Positions 48,142 through 56,912 are shown, numbered from the stretch's first letter. The stretch: DNA of 64,000 nucleotides from Pseudomonadota bacterium (GCA_003242685.1 QGVD01000012.1:1-64000); one strand, 5' to 3'. Made by a program: numbers and translations. The notes: generated from the letters alone by a model not told the origin.

Positions 48142-49529
48142 AACCGTACGCCATCGAGCTCGACGACCGTGCGCTCGCGCTCGCTCGCGACGGGCAGGTG
48201 CTCTCCTGCGAGCCGAGCGCGGTGTTCGACGGCAGCGCCGGTCAGCCGGCGGGCGAAGCGGCCTGGCATGCGCTGCGTCTGCTTCCTACGGCGACATCGA
48301 CGCGCCACGTCACGGAGGCTGCGACGCGCGCAGCGCCTTCGCAGAACGCGCTTGCGCTGATGGCCGCCGAGCTGCGGCGGCGTCTCGCTGCACATCCGCC
48401 GGCGGAAGGCGAACGCGTCTGGGTCGCCGTGCCGGCCCGCGTCGATGCGCAGGGACTCGGTGCGCTGCTCGCCCTGCTGCGCGAGCTGCCGCTGCCGGTC
48501 GACGGTTTCGTCGATGCGGCAGCGGCGACCGTCGCCGCGCTCGGACTCGACCGGACCGCGCTCGTGCTCGAGCTCGGGCTGCATCACGTGGGCGTCACCG
48601 CGGTGGACACGGACTCGCGCGCACGGCGGCGAAGCGCGATGACGAGCGAGAAGGGCGGGCTGATCGAGCTCTACGAGAGCTGGCTCGAGCTCGTGAGCGC
48701 TGCGATGGTCCGCCGCACCCGTTTCGATCCGCTCCACGACGCGACCACGGAGCAGCAGCTCTTCGATGCGATGCCGGAGCTTACGCGCGAGGCCGCGCAC
48801 GAAGGCAGCACGGTCGCGTCGGTGACGACCGGCGGCACGCGGTTCGAGACGCCGCTCACCCGCGACCAGTTCACGGAAGCGGCTCAGCCCGTCTATCGCG
48901 AGGTGGTGCGCCTCCTGCACGAGCTGCGTCCCGCAGGCGCCGCGGTTGCGATCGTCGTGCCCGGGATCGTCGGCAATCTTCCCGGCCTGCGCGAGACCTT
49001 CGAGGGCTTCACCGGCTGTGAGCTCGTCGCGATTCCCGACGGTTTCGCCGCCGCTGCGGTTTCGCTGCTCGATCTGCCGCAGCCGCAGGAAGAGGGCGTC
49101 GCGCATCTGCTGCGACGCCTGCCCGCGCGTGCGCAGCCTCTGCTCCTCGAGCGCGTGGTGCGTACCGGTCTCGGCGGTCGGCGCACGTCCGCGCCGCCGC
49201 CGTCGCACGTGCTGTTCGACGGACGCGCCTATTCGCTCGCGGAGGCGCTCGTCGTCGGACGCGCTCCGGCCGCGTCTCATGCGATCACGCTCCCCGAAGG
49301 GCTCGCGGGCGTGTCGCGGCGGCACTGCACGTTCACACGCGACGGAGACGAGCTGGTCCTCATCGATCACAGCAGCTTCGGCACCTTCGTGAACGGAGAG
49401 CGTGTGGCCGGGCGAGTGCGCGTGCACGCGGGCGACCGGGTGCGTCTCGGCGAGCCGGGTGTCGAGCTGGCGCTGATTGCGGTAGGGGAGGCGGTGACGG
49501 GCAGCAGCCATGGCGAGGCGCAGGCGTAA
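48138..49529 (+). CDS. Actin-like-fold (Hsp70-like) protein with C-terminal FHA domain
   Basis: This 463-residue cytoplasmic protein has an N-terminal region (about 1-350) with the secondary-structure pattern of the actin/Hsp70 superfamily: YAIELDDRALALAR as a first strand-turn, ALVLELGLHHVGVTAVDTD as a second phosphate-loop-like strand, and AAVAIVVPGIVGNLPGLRE and LVAIPDGFAAAAVS late. A C-terminal FHA domain (about 370-455) follows with VVGRAP, VSRRHCTF and SFGTFVNGE, so phosphothreonine binding looks intact. Its ATG overlaps the TolQ-like stop, and its end overlaps the next gene by 20 bases. ATPase activity is not certain. Confidence 0.8.
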   Translation: MKPYAIELDDRALALARDGQVLSCEPSAVFDGSAGQPAGEAAWHALRLLPTATSTRHVTEAATRAAPSQNALALMAAELRRRLAAHPPAEGERVWVAVPARVDAQGLGALLALLRELPLPVDGFVDAAAATVAALGLDRTALVLELGLHHVGVTAVDTDSRARRRSAMTSEKGGLIELYESWLELVSAAMVRRTRFDPLHDATTEQQLFDAMPELTREAAHEGSTVASVTTGGTRFETPLTRDQFTEAAQPVYREVVRLLHELRPAGAAVAIVVPGIVGNLPGLRETFEGFTGCELVAIPDGFAAAAVSLLDLPQPQEEGVAHLLRRLPARAQPLLLERVVRTGLGGRRTSAPPPSHVLFDGRAYSLAEALVVGRAPAASHAITLPEGLAGVSRRHCTFTRDGDELVLIDHSSFGTFVNGERVAGRVRVHAGDRVRLGEPGVELALIAVGEAVTGSSHGEAQA

Positions 49530-50610
49530 CGTCGAGGCCTTCGGCCTCTCGTTTCTCGACTGCATGTGCTGCGGCTTCGGGGCCGTGATCCTGTTCTACA
49601 CCGTCATCAGCGCGCAGAGCGGCCTCGAGCGCATGCGCCACACGGAAGACCTTACCGCGGAGGTGAACCGCCTCGAGGAGGAGGTGATCACCGGCACGCG
49701 CAATCTCGTCGTATTGCGCAATACCCTCGAGAAGACCGAGAGCGAAACGGCGCGGGCCGCGCAGCGCACGACGCAGATCGTCGAGGAGCTGCGCCGGCGC
49801 CGCGAGCAGATGTCGATCTTCGACAACGACAGCCTCGCGCGCCGCCAGAACATCGAGAAGCTCAAGGCCGACATCAGGTCGCTCGAGGAGAGCACGCGGA
49901 GACTGAAGGCGGAATCTCTCGACCGCGCGCCGCCCGGGCAGCAGGTGCGCGCGTTCCGCAGCACGGGCGGCGACAGGCGCTACATCACCGGCCTGCGCAT
50001 GCGCGGCCAGCGCATCCTGATCCTGGTCGACCGCTCCGCGAGCATGCTCCACGAGGACCTCGTGAGCATCATCCGGCTGCGCAACTCGTCCGAGCTCGAG
50101 AAGCGCGCGGCCTCGAAGTGGCGCCGCGCGATCGACACGGTGAGCTGGCTGGTGACGCAGTTCCCGGCGGGCAGTCAGTACCAGATCTACGCCTTCAACA
50201 CTCAGGCGAGCCCGCTCCTGCCCGACTCCGCAGGCAAATGGCACGACTCGGGCGATGCGAAGACTCTGGCGGCCAACGTCGAGGCGCTGCGGGCGCTCAC
50301 GCCCGCCGACGGCACGAGTCTGCTGAACGCCTTCACCGCCATCAGGTCACTCAATCCGCTGCCTGACCAGATCATCCTCATCACCGACGGGCTGCCGACG
50401 CAGGGCAAGTCGCCGGGGATCCGCAGGTACATCGACGCGAACGGGCGGGCACGGCTCTTCGACGACGCCATCGGCGCGCTGCCCGACAAGGTTCCGGTCG
50501 ACATCGTGCTGCTGCCGATGAAGGGTGATCTGCCCGCGGCGCACCGCTTCTGGCGGCTCGCCCGCCTGACCGGCGGCGTGCTCCTCATGCCTTCGAAGGA
50601 CTGGCCGTGA
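49510..50610 (+). CDS. VWA protein 1 with TolR/MotB-like membrane anchor
   Basis: This 366-residue bitopic protein has a short basic N-terminus, then one membrane helix (11-34) with FLDCMCCGFGAVILF. Asp17 sits where TolR, ExbD and MotB carry their ion-conducting aspartate. A long coiled coil follows (about 38-140), then a VWA domain (165-360) with MIDAS motif DRSAS (174-178), the threonine in TPADGTS and Asp in LITDGLPT. It is paralogous to the next gene and overlaps the upstream gene by 20 bases. The inferred role is a force-transmitting or scaffold stator partner of the TolQ-like protein, with the VWA domain in the periplasm. Confidence 0.85.
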   Translation: MARRRRNVEAFGLSFLDCMCCGFGAVILFYTVISAQSGLERMRHTEDLTAEVNRLEEEVITGTRNLVVLRNTLEKTESETARAAQRTTQIVEELRRRREQMSIFDNDSLARRQNIEKLKADIRSLEESTRRLKAESLDRAPPGQQVRAFRSTGGDRRYITGLRMRGQRILILVDRSASMLHEDLVSIIRLRNSSELEKRAASKWRRAIDTVSWLVTQFPAGSQYQIYAFNTQASPLLPDSAGKWHDSGDAKTLAANVEALRALTPADGTSLLNAFTAIRSLNPLPDQIILITDGLPTQGKSPGIRRYIDANGRARLFDDAIGALPDKVPVDIVLLPMKGDLPAAHRFWRLARLTGGVLLMPSKDWP

Positions 50611-51593
50611 AGCGTCGCAACCGTGACGTCGAGAGCTTCAGCCTGTCCTTCCTGGACTGCATCTGCTGCGGCTTCGGGGCGATCATCCTGCTCCTGGTGC
50701 TGTCGGAGTTCGGCCGGCCGCTCGTGCTGGAGAAGAGCCGCGAGGATCTCGAGGGGCAGGTGCTCGCGCTCAGGCAGCAGCTCGAGATCATCCGCGGCGA
50801 GACCGACCAGCTCAACCGCGAGCTCAAGGAACGCATCGAGACGCTCGAGCGCGAGCGGCTGAGACTCGCGAAGCTCTCGGGGGAACTCACCAGCATCGAG
50901 GGCGCGTTCAAGACCACGAAGCAGGAGGCCACCGTCGCGAACATCGTCGAGTCGGAGCTGGTCGCGGCCTATCAGACGCTCACCGCCGAGATGGAGCGGC
51001 TCCTAAAGCAGCGTCCCTCCCGTCCGCCCACGGAGGCGATCGGCGGCATTCCGGTGGACAGCGAGTACATCATCTTCATCATCGACACGTCCGCGAGCAT
51101 GACCCGCAATCACTGGGATGCCGCGATCAGAGTCGTGCAGGAGATTCTGGACATCTACCCGCGCGTGAAGGGCCTGCAGGTGATGGACGACGAGGGCAAG
51201 CTCATGATCTCCACCACGCGCGGCCGCTGGATCAACGACTCGCCGGCGCAGCGGGAGAACATCGTGAACAGCATGCGGCGCTGGCGCGCCTTCAGCAATT
51301 CCAGCCCCGTGGAGGGCATCATCGAGGCGATCCGTACCTACTGGTCGCCGGACAAGAAGATCAGCCTGTACGTGATCGGCGACGAGTTCACGGGCGATTC
51401 GATCCAGCAGGCGCTCGATGCCGTCGCCGCCGTGAACAAGAGGGGCAAGGACGGCCGCCGCATGGTCCGGATCCACGCAGTCGGTTTTCCGGAAGGTCCG
51501 GGCATGCCGGCGTTTACAAACATCCGCTTTTCGGCGCTAATGCGCCTGATGTGCGAGCAGAACGACGGCACCTTCGTCGCCCTCACCCACTAG
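50607..51593 (+). CDS. VWA protein 2, paralogue with the same membrane anchor
   Basis: This 328-residue protein repeats the layout of its neighbour: basic start, membrane helix FLDCICCGFGAIILLLV with Asp17 at the identical position, coiled coil (about 40-135) and a VWA domain (152-325) with MIDAS DTSAS (160-164). The rest of the VWA domain diverges strongly, so the two probably bind different ligands or form a heteromer. The GTG start overlaps the upstream stop (GTGA), giving equimolar, coupled translation. Confidence 0.85.
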   Translation: MKRRNRDVESFSLSFLDCICCGFGAIILLLVLSEFGRPLVLEKSREDLEGQVLALRQQLEIIRGETDQLNRELKERIETLERERLRLAKLSGELTSIEGAFKTTKQEATVANIVESELVAAYQTLTAEMERLLKQRPSRPPTEAIGGIPVDSEYIIFIIDTSASMTRNHWDAAIRVVQEILDIYPRVKGLQVMDDEGKLMISTTRGRWINDSPAQRENIVNSMRRWRAFSNSSPVEGIIEAIRTYWSPDKKISLYVIGDEFTGDSIQQALDAVAAVNKRGKDGRRMVRIHAVGFPEGPGMPAFTNIRFSALMRLMCEQNDGTFVALTH

Positions 51594-51603
51594 CGGGACA
51601 CAC

Positions 51604-52449
51604 GTGCGAGCCACATCCATGAGTCATCCATGCGCATCACGGATCCGGCGCCACGGTGCAGCCGGGCGGGTACACGGGTTCCTGGCGGCCGTACTCGCAC
51701 TCAGCGCGCTCACGGCCTGCGGCGGCGTGCAGATCAAGCCCGAGCCGAAGCTGCCCGACCCGGTCATCCAGAAGATGCCGGCCCGGATCGGCCTCGTGGT
51801 CCCGCCGGAAATGCGCAACTACGTGCACAAGGAGACGCGCTGGGGCGTCAACTGGCAGGTCGATCTCGGTCCCGGCCACACGGCTCTCGTGAAGCGTTTC
51901 TTCGGGTCGCTGTTCGACGAGGTCGTCGAATTCACCGAGCTCGAGGAGGCTCGCGGAGCGAGCGGTCTCAAGGCGGTGTTCGAGCCGCGCATCGAGCAGT
52001 ATTCCTTCGTCACGGCCCGCGAGACGGGCGGACGCTACTACGCCGTCACGATCCGCTACCGCATCAATCTGTACACGCCCGACACGGCACTCGCGGACAG
52101 CTATACGCTCACCGGATACGGGAACGCGCTCGCGAAGGGGCTTTCGAGCGGCAAGCCGCTGCAGCAGGCGACGCTCGCCGCGATGCGCGATGCCGCCGCG
52201 AAGTTCCTCGTGCAGTTTCCCGAGCAGCCCGCCGGAAAGCTCCTCGCCGCGAATGAGCCCGTGGTCGCCGAACCGAAGACCGCGTCCGTCGACGAGATCA
52301 CCGGCATAGAGGCCGTGCCGATCAACGAGCCGCAGGCCCAGCGCATGCCGCCCGCACCGCCGTCGACGCCGGTGCCGTCGCCTTCCGTTCCGACGACGCC
52401 GGGCACCGAGAAACCGCCTCCCGGAACGTCCGGCGAAGCCAATCCCTGA
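51604..52449 (+). CDS. Uncharacterised lipoprotein, last gene of the kinase-VWA cluster
   Basis: This 281-residue protein has a lipoprotein signal ending in the lipobox LTAC (SALTACGG). The mature part (about 40-200) looks like a small alpha/beta domain (RIGLVVPPEMRNYVHKE, LVKRFFGSLFDEVVEF, YYAVTIRYRINLYTPD) similar in pattern to LPS-assembly or secretion-system lipoproteins, but no family is assigned. A Pro/Thr-rich tail follows. The GTG at 51604 lies 10 bases after VWA 2; ATG 51619 is an alternative. It converges with the TonB/TPR gene. Confidence 0.75.
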   Translation: MRATSMSHPCASRIRRHGAAGRVHGFLAAVLALSALTACGGVQIKPEPKLPDPVIQKMPARIGLVVPPEMRNYVHKETRWGVNWQVDLGPGHTALVKRFFGSLFDEVVEFTELEEARGASGLKAVFEPRIEQYSFVTARETGGRYYAVTIRYRINLYTPDTALADSYTLTGYGNALAKGLSSGKPLQQATLAAMRDAAAKFLVQFPEQPAGKLLAANEPVVAEPKTASVDEITGIEAVPINEPQAQRMPPAPPSTPVPSPSVPTTPGTEKPPPGTSGEANP

Positions 52450-52473
52450 TGGGGCCTTCGCAGCCTTCCGGGA

Positions 52474-53814
52474 TCAGGAATCCTTCCGGACGGCCAGCCG
52501 TTCCCGGAACACGACGTTCGGCGTATCGACCGGCTCTCCGTTCTCGAATCGCGGGCTGTAGCGCGCCTTGCGCACGGCCGTGATGACACTGCGCTTGAGC
52601 TGATCGGGCGCATCGCTCGCCGTCTCGACGATGTTGGCCGTGCGGCCGTCGCGCGTCACGGTGAACTGCACCTCGACGAAACGCTCCTCGGCATCCTCCG
52701 GCGAGAGCCGGGTGCGCGCCAGAGAAGACGCTGGCGGGCGATAGGCGAGGAGGCGCGGCGATTCGAGCAGCTCGGTTGAGTCGCTCTTATCGAGCGCCTG
52801 CCAGGCTTCGCGATAGGTCTCGATCGCCTTCGAGGTCGATCCGCTGCTCAAGTACCAGTCGCCGAGCTCCACCAGCGTCTCGCCGATCTTCCTGTAGTCG
52901 AGCGGCTCGGAACCGCGGAGCGCTTCGAGCGCCAGCTTCAGTGCCCGCTCGCCGTCCTGATTGAGCCGGCCGGGACCGCTGCCGTCGAGCACCGAAGGTC
53001 CGAGATACGCATCGGCGGCGCTCGCGATCGGAGGGCCGGCGACTTCTTCTTCCGTGCCGTTCAGGAACTCCAGCCGGTAGGTCCGGGCGATTCCGCGCAG
53101 CGCGTCGACGCCGAGCGGCGATCCGCGACCGCCGACGCGCTCGGCGATCATCAGCGCGCGCGCATGAAGGCCGCGCGCAGTGGTGTACCGGCCGACGAAC
53201 TCGAACCAGCGCGCGTAGCGATCGAGCGGCTCGAGCATCCGGACGTCGTCGCGGCCGTACGCGCTCTCGGCGACGCGGAACGCGTACTGGTGCTCACGCT
53301 CGGCGTCGGCGAGCTGGTCGAGCGCCACGTAGCTCGCGATCAGCGGATCGATGATCTCGAGCTGCTCGACGTTGAAGAGACCGTCGAGATTGCGGCTGAG
53401 ATCGATGGCGCGCTTGAGCGCGATGCTGGCCTCCTGGTACTGCCCCGCCGCGAAGTACGTGGCCCCGAGCCCGTGCAGAGGACGCAGGAATGCGCGGTCG
53501 GTGCTGCTCGCCGTCGCCTCGAGAATCTCCAGGCTCCGCAGATAGTGCTGCTCGGCCGCCGCGTAGTCTCCCAGGCGATAGTACGTGGTGCCCAGATTCG
53601 TGAGCGGTGTGGCGAGCGCGCGGTCGTTGGGGCCGTACTGCTCCTCCGTCAGCCGCACGAGCTCCTGGGCGACGGGCAGCGCCTCGCGGTACTGGCGTGC
53701 GTCGAAGAGTCTGCGGAACTCGCGATAGACCTCGATCCGTTCCGCGTCCGTCACCGCGAGAGCGGGCTGCGCAGCGACGAGACCGGCAATCAGCAGCAGC
53801 GAGAATGAGCGCAT
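52474..53814 (-). CDS. Secreted TPR protein with C-terminal TonB domain
   Basis: This 446-residue exported protein has a signal peptide (MRSFSLLLIAGLVAAQPALA) and TPR/Sel1-like helices (about 25-330; LTNLGTTYYRLGDYAAAEQHYLRSLEI is a clear TPR by its YY-x-LGDY-x-AAE-x-HY pattern). A TonB_C domain follows (about 372-440; VEVQFTVTRDGRTANIVETASD and VRKARYSPRFENGEPVDTPN, split by the RYSPRFENG core). There is no N-terminal TonB membrane anchor, so it is not a classical TonB. It is more likely a periplasmic adaptor. GAGGAGA precedes the ATG. Confidence 0.85.
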   Translation of the reverse strand: MRSFSLLLIAGLVAAQPALAVTDAERIEVYREFRRLFDARQYREALPVAQELVRLTEEQYGPNDRALATPLTNLGTTYYRLGDYAAAEQHYLRSLEILEATASSTDRAFLRPLHGLGATYFAAGQYQEASIALKRAIDLSRNLDGLFNVEQLEIIDPLIASYVALDQLADAEREHQYAFRVAESAYGRDDVRMLEPLDRYARWFEFVGRYTTARGLHARALMIAERVGGRGSPLGVDALRGIARTYRLEFLNGTEEEVAGPPIASAADAYLGPSVLDGSGPGRLNQDGERALKLALEALRGSEPLDYRKIGETLVELGDWYLSSGSTSKAIETYREAWQALDKSDSTELLESPRLLAYRPPASSLARTRLSPEDAEERFVEVQFTVTRDGRTANIVETASDAPDQLKRSVITAVRKARYSPRFENGEPVDTPNVVFRERLAVRKDS

Positions 53815-54070
53815 CGAAACTCTCCTCACGAACGCGCCGGCCCTCCCCCCGTGCAGCATTCGCTGCCCAACGCGAATCATTCGCGGCGATCCTAACGCTT
53901 CCGAGCGGCGCAAGGCGAGAGCGGTCGGCACGGAGCGCGACGCAGGCTCGTCGTGCACCTGTCGACCACGTGCGCGACGGCCGCTTGTCGCTCGTCGACG
54001 CGGGTCGCTAAGCTTGCGTCCGAGAACACGAACGACATCGCACGGGTATCCGCGGTTCCCGGCACGATTC

Positions 54071-54808
54071 ATGGGCGATCCCGCACCGAAAGTGGCCCTG
54101 CTCGCGGGGGCCAGCGGCCTCGTCGGCAGCCATCTCCTGACGGCGCTGCTCGAGGCGCCCGATTTCACGCGCGTGTACGCAGTCACGCGCCGGCCGCTCA
54201 ACCGCGAGCATCCGCGCCTCGCGAACCGTATCGTCCAGTTCGACCGCCTCGAGGCGCAGCTTGCAGGCCTTTCCTGTGACGTCGCCTTCTGCTGTCTGGG
54301 TACGACGATCCGGGACGCAGGTTCACAGCAGGCGTTCCGCCGGGTCGACGTCGATTACGTGGTGGCTTTCGCGCGTGCAGCGAAGGCGGGAGGAGCGCGG
54401 CGCTTCGTCGTGGTCTCTTCGGTCGGTGCCGATCCGCAGTCGAGCAGTTTCTACCTGCGCGTGAAGGGAGAAGCCGAGCAGGCGCTCGGGACGCTCGGAT
54501 TTCCCTCGCTCGACATCTTCCAGCCCGGCCTTCTCATCGGTGCACGTCCGCGGGTTCGAGCGGTCGAAGCGATCCTTGGCCTCGTGATGCCCGTCGTGAA
54601 TCCGCTGCTCATCGGCCCGTACGCCCGGTACCGCGCCGTTTCGGCGCGCACGCTCGCCGCCGCGATGCTGGGCGCGGCGCGTTCGGGCCGCCGCGGCGTC
54701 TATCGCTACACGTACGAGGGCATCCGCGCGCTGGAGCAGTCGAAGCCGTTGCGCACCGCCGCGCCTGCTCCGGTGGACCCGAACCGGCGCAGCAGCACAC
54801 CGCAGTGA
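54071..54808 (+). CDS. NAD(P)-binding oxidoreductase, HTATIP2/atypical SDR-like
   Basis: This 245-residue Rossmann protein starts with the dinucleotide loop LLAGASGLVGSHLL. It continues with CCLGTTIRDAGSQQAFRRVD and VVVSSVGADPQSSSFYLRVKGEAE, which place it with the HTATIP2/TIP30-like atypical short-chain dehydrogenases. The conserved Y-x-R-x-K takes the place of Y-x-x-x-K. The ATG at 54071 directly precedes the first strand. Substrate unknown; many members lack proven catalysis. Confidence 0.85.
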   Translation: MGDPAPKVALLAGASGLVGSHLLTALLEAPDFTRVYAVTRRPLNREHPRLANRIVQFDRLEAQLAGLSCDVAFCCLGTTIRDAGSQQAFRRVDVDYVVAFARAAKAGGARRFVVVSSVGADPQSSSFYLRVKGEAEQALGTLGFPSLDIFQPGLLIGARPRVRAVEAILGLVMPVVNPLLIGPYARYRAVSARTLAAAMLGAARSGRRGVYRYTYEGIRALEQSKPLRTAAPAPVDPNRRSSTPQ

Positions 54809-54830
54809 CGGCCGTGCGAATGCGCCGGAG

Positions 54831-56063
54831 TCAGGGCAGGCCGCGGCGCGCGAAACGGGGAGCGGACTGCGGCTCGGACCGCGACTGGCGGCGCGATCCG
54901 CGCAGCTTCACGAGCGCTGCACCGAGGAGCACCGCGAGGGGGCCGGCGAGATGCGCCGCACGCTCCGCCTGCCACGCCTGCGCGATCTCGATTCCGGCGG
55001 CGCCCGCGAGCAGGAACGGCGTGATCCGGCGCAGCGGTACGCCGGCCTCGACCGCGAGCCAGACGAGTCCGCCATAGAGATACGCGGTTTCCAGAAGGCC
55101 GAGCTCGTCGCCCGTTCCGCGGCTCGCGATGCGCAGCGTTTCGATCCCCGCGAAGCGCGGCGCTTCCGCAGCGAAGTCGAGCGGTGTGATTCCGTGGATC
55201 AGCAGGCCGATGGCGACGAGCCAGGCCGCGGCGGGAAGCGCACGCCGCTCGTTGCTGTTCACGAACCACCAGATCACGGGCAGGGCGATCACCAGCGCCG
55301 CGCATTCCGCGAGCTCGAGGTACTGGCCGCGGAAGCCGATCCGCGAGAGCAGCGAGAACGCAGCGAATCCCCCGAATACCGGCCAGAAACTGTCCGGCCG
55401 GAGCAGGGTACGCAGCGCCGCACCCAACATGAGGTAGCCCGAGAAATACGCCGCAAGCGCGGCGAGAGAGCCCGGGTGCTCGAGCAGCAGCGCGGGATCC
55501 TGGAAGAAGCGCACGAAGCGCGACGTCGGCATGAACGGCGCCGCGTGGAAGCTCACCCACGCGATCACGAGCAGCAGGGCGACGAGATCCGGACGCTGAC
55601 CTCGTAGCTGCGGCAGAGCGGGCCGCAGGCCGAGGCCGTCGAACGCGATGACCGCGAGCGCGGCGAGTCCGGCGCTCGCCGTGTTGACGACGAGGTCGGC
55701 GAGCGAAGGAACGCGGTCGCGCGTTGCGAACTGCGCGAACTCGATCGTGCAGGACAGCGCCGCGCCGCAGGCGATCACGAACAGGATCCGCCGCAGCGCG
55801 CCCCAGCGCCGCGGCGTGAGGTACGTGAGCAGCGCGCCGAACGGCAGGTAGAAGAGGAGGTTCGCGATGACGTCGTTGCGCACGGGCCGCCGCCAGGCCA
55901 TCCCGTGCAGCCACTCACCGCGCCCGGCCGCGCGCAGCCGCTCGAGGTCGAACTCGAACGGGTAGAGCGAGGCATACACCATGAACAGCACGGTGAAGAG
56001 CAGGAGCCACGCGGCCGTCCTGCGCAGCGCCCGCTCCGATGCGGCTGCGGCGCTCTGGGTCAT
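54831..56063 (-). CDS. VanZ family membrane protein
   Basis: This 410-residue polytopic protein has about ten hydrophobic segments. The N-terminal VanZ domain (about 15-145) has MVYASLYPFEF, NDVIANLLFYLPFGALLTYL and ALSCTIEFAQFATRDRVPSLADLVVNT, with the family's F-x-PFG and E-x-x-Q motifs. The C-terminal half adds further helices and a basic tail. VanZ proteins confer low-level teicoplanin resistance in some Gram-positives. In Gram-negatives the role is unknown, probably in envelope polysaccharide metabolism. Confidence 0.87.
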   Translation of the reverse strand: MTQSAAAASERALRRTAAWLLLFTVLFMVYASLYPFEFDLERLRAAGRGEWLHGMAWRRPVRNDVIANLLFYLPFGALLTYLTPRRWGALRRILFVIACGAALSCTIEFAQFATRDRVPSLADLVVNTASAGLAALAVIAFDGLGLRPALPQLRGQRPDLVALLLVIAWVSFHAAPFMPTSRFVRFFQDPALLLEHPGSLAALAAYFSGYLMLGAALRTLLRPDSFWPVFGGFAAFSLLSRIGFRGQYLELAECAALVIALPVIWWFVNSNERRALPAAAWLVAIGLLIHGITPLDFAAEAPRFAGIETLRIASRGTGDELGLLETAYLYGGLVWLAVEAGVPLRRITPFLLAGAAGIEIAQAWQAERAAHLAGPLAVLLGAALVKLRGSRRQSRSEPQSAPRFARRGLP

Positions 56064-56192
56064 GAGCCCAGCATGCCATATCGGCCCCGGAGGAGCCCGT
56101 CATGACAGACGGGCAGCGCCTTGCGCAGAATGGAGCCCCGCGTGGCGCGCCGTGAGGTGTTCCGCGCAGTCTGCAGAGGTCGGAGTGTGGTC

Positions 56193-56693
56193 ATGCGTCC
56201 GCGGATCCTGGTGCCGCTCCTCGTGGCGATCCTCGCGGCGGGATGCGCCGGGGCCCCTCGCGCGCCGGAGCCGGGCCGCGCGGTGCCGCCGATCGGGCGC
56301 GAAGCGGGAGCGGCACTGGTCGGCGTCGCGGCCCAGTTCATCGGCACGCCGTACCGTTACGGAGGCGCGACGCCGCAGGGCTTCGACTGCAGTGGGCTGG
56401 TGTACTACGTGCACAGCCGGATCGGGCTCACTGTGCCGCGCACGGCCGATCAGCAGAGCCGCGCGGCGCGCGCCGTGAAGCTCTCGGCGCTCGAGCCCGG
56501 CGATCTGGTGTTCTTCAGGCTCGACTCGCGCAAAGTGGACCACGTGGGCATCTACGCGGGGCGCGGGCGTTTCATCCATGCGCCGAGCACGGGAAAGGTC
56601 GTCTCCTACGCGTACCTGGACGATCCGTACTACCGGAAACGCCTCGTCGGCGCCGGACGCTTCTGGGAAGCTCCCGGGCATGCCCGGCGGTGA
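56193..56693 (+). CDS. NlpC/P60 (C40) peptidoglycan hydrolase lipoprotein
   Basis: This 166-residue protein has a short signal ending in the lipobox ILAAGC. The NlpC/P60 domain covers about 50-160: GTPYRYGGATPQGFDCSGLVYYVH with the catalytic Cys in DCSG, DHVGIYAGRGRFIHAPSTG with the catalytic His, and GDLVFF. Expected activity is cleavage of D-Glu-mDAP bonds in the stem peptide, as in E. coli MepS/NlpC. The ATG at 56193 begins the signal sequence. Confidence 0.9.
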   Translation: MRPRILVPLLVAILAAGCAGAPRAPEPGRAVPPIGREAGAALVGVAAQFIGTPYRYGGATPQGFDCSGLVYYVHSRIGLTVPRTADQQSRAARAVKLSALEPGDLVFFRLDSRKVDHVGIYAGRGRFIHAPSTGKVVSYAYLDDPYYRKRLVGAGRFWEAPGHARR

Positions 56694-56791
56694 ACGGAAC
56701 TGCCCAGCTTATGTTTCATCGGCTTGGAGCCGTTCGCGGACGTTCATCAACCCCTTAATGAACGATTGAGAGTCGCCGCACATTTGTTCTC

Positions 56792-56820
56792 TTGACTCCA
56801 TTCGGCGACGGTTTGACACT
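56792..56820 (+). promoter_or_regulatory. Promoter candidate for the c-di-GMP riboswitch transcript
   Basis: TTGACT (56792-56797), 17 bases, GACACT (56815-56820). The predicted start near 56827 falls right at the beginning of the riboswitch aptamer, which supports this assignment despite the poor -10. Confidence 0.5.
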
Positions 56821-56824
56821 TTCC

Positions 56825-56912
56825 GGCGTGAAAAGGGCAAACCCGTCGAAAGACGGGGACGCAAAGCCACCGGTCTAACGGACGAGGTCCTATGACGGCG
56901 GGGCTGCCACGG
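56825..56912 (+). ncRNA. Cyclic di-GMP-I (GEMM-I) riboswitch
   Basis: The segment contains AAAGGGCAAACCCGTCGAAA, then GACGGGGACGCAAAGCCACC, followed by GGTCTAACGG and the closing GGGGCTGCC. This is the conserved GEMM-I aptamer: GNRA tetraloop GAAA, its CAAAGCC receptor region, and P1. It is followed by an expression platform that can hide the ribosome binding site of the gene at 56992. Confidence 0.93.

Noticed and set aside
38643..52449. Interpretation of the cluster as a type VI secretion locus
   Set aside because: FHA, Ser/Thr kinase and lipoproteins do occur with T6SS, but no TssB/C, Hcp, VgrG, ClpV, TssJKLM or TssA-like gene is present.
38643..52449. Interpretation of the cluster as a phage-defence island
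   Set aside because: No nuclease, NTPase effector, toxin or mobile-element border is present and base composition matches the neighbours; the envelope-directed domains point elsewhere.
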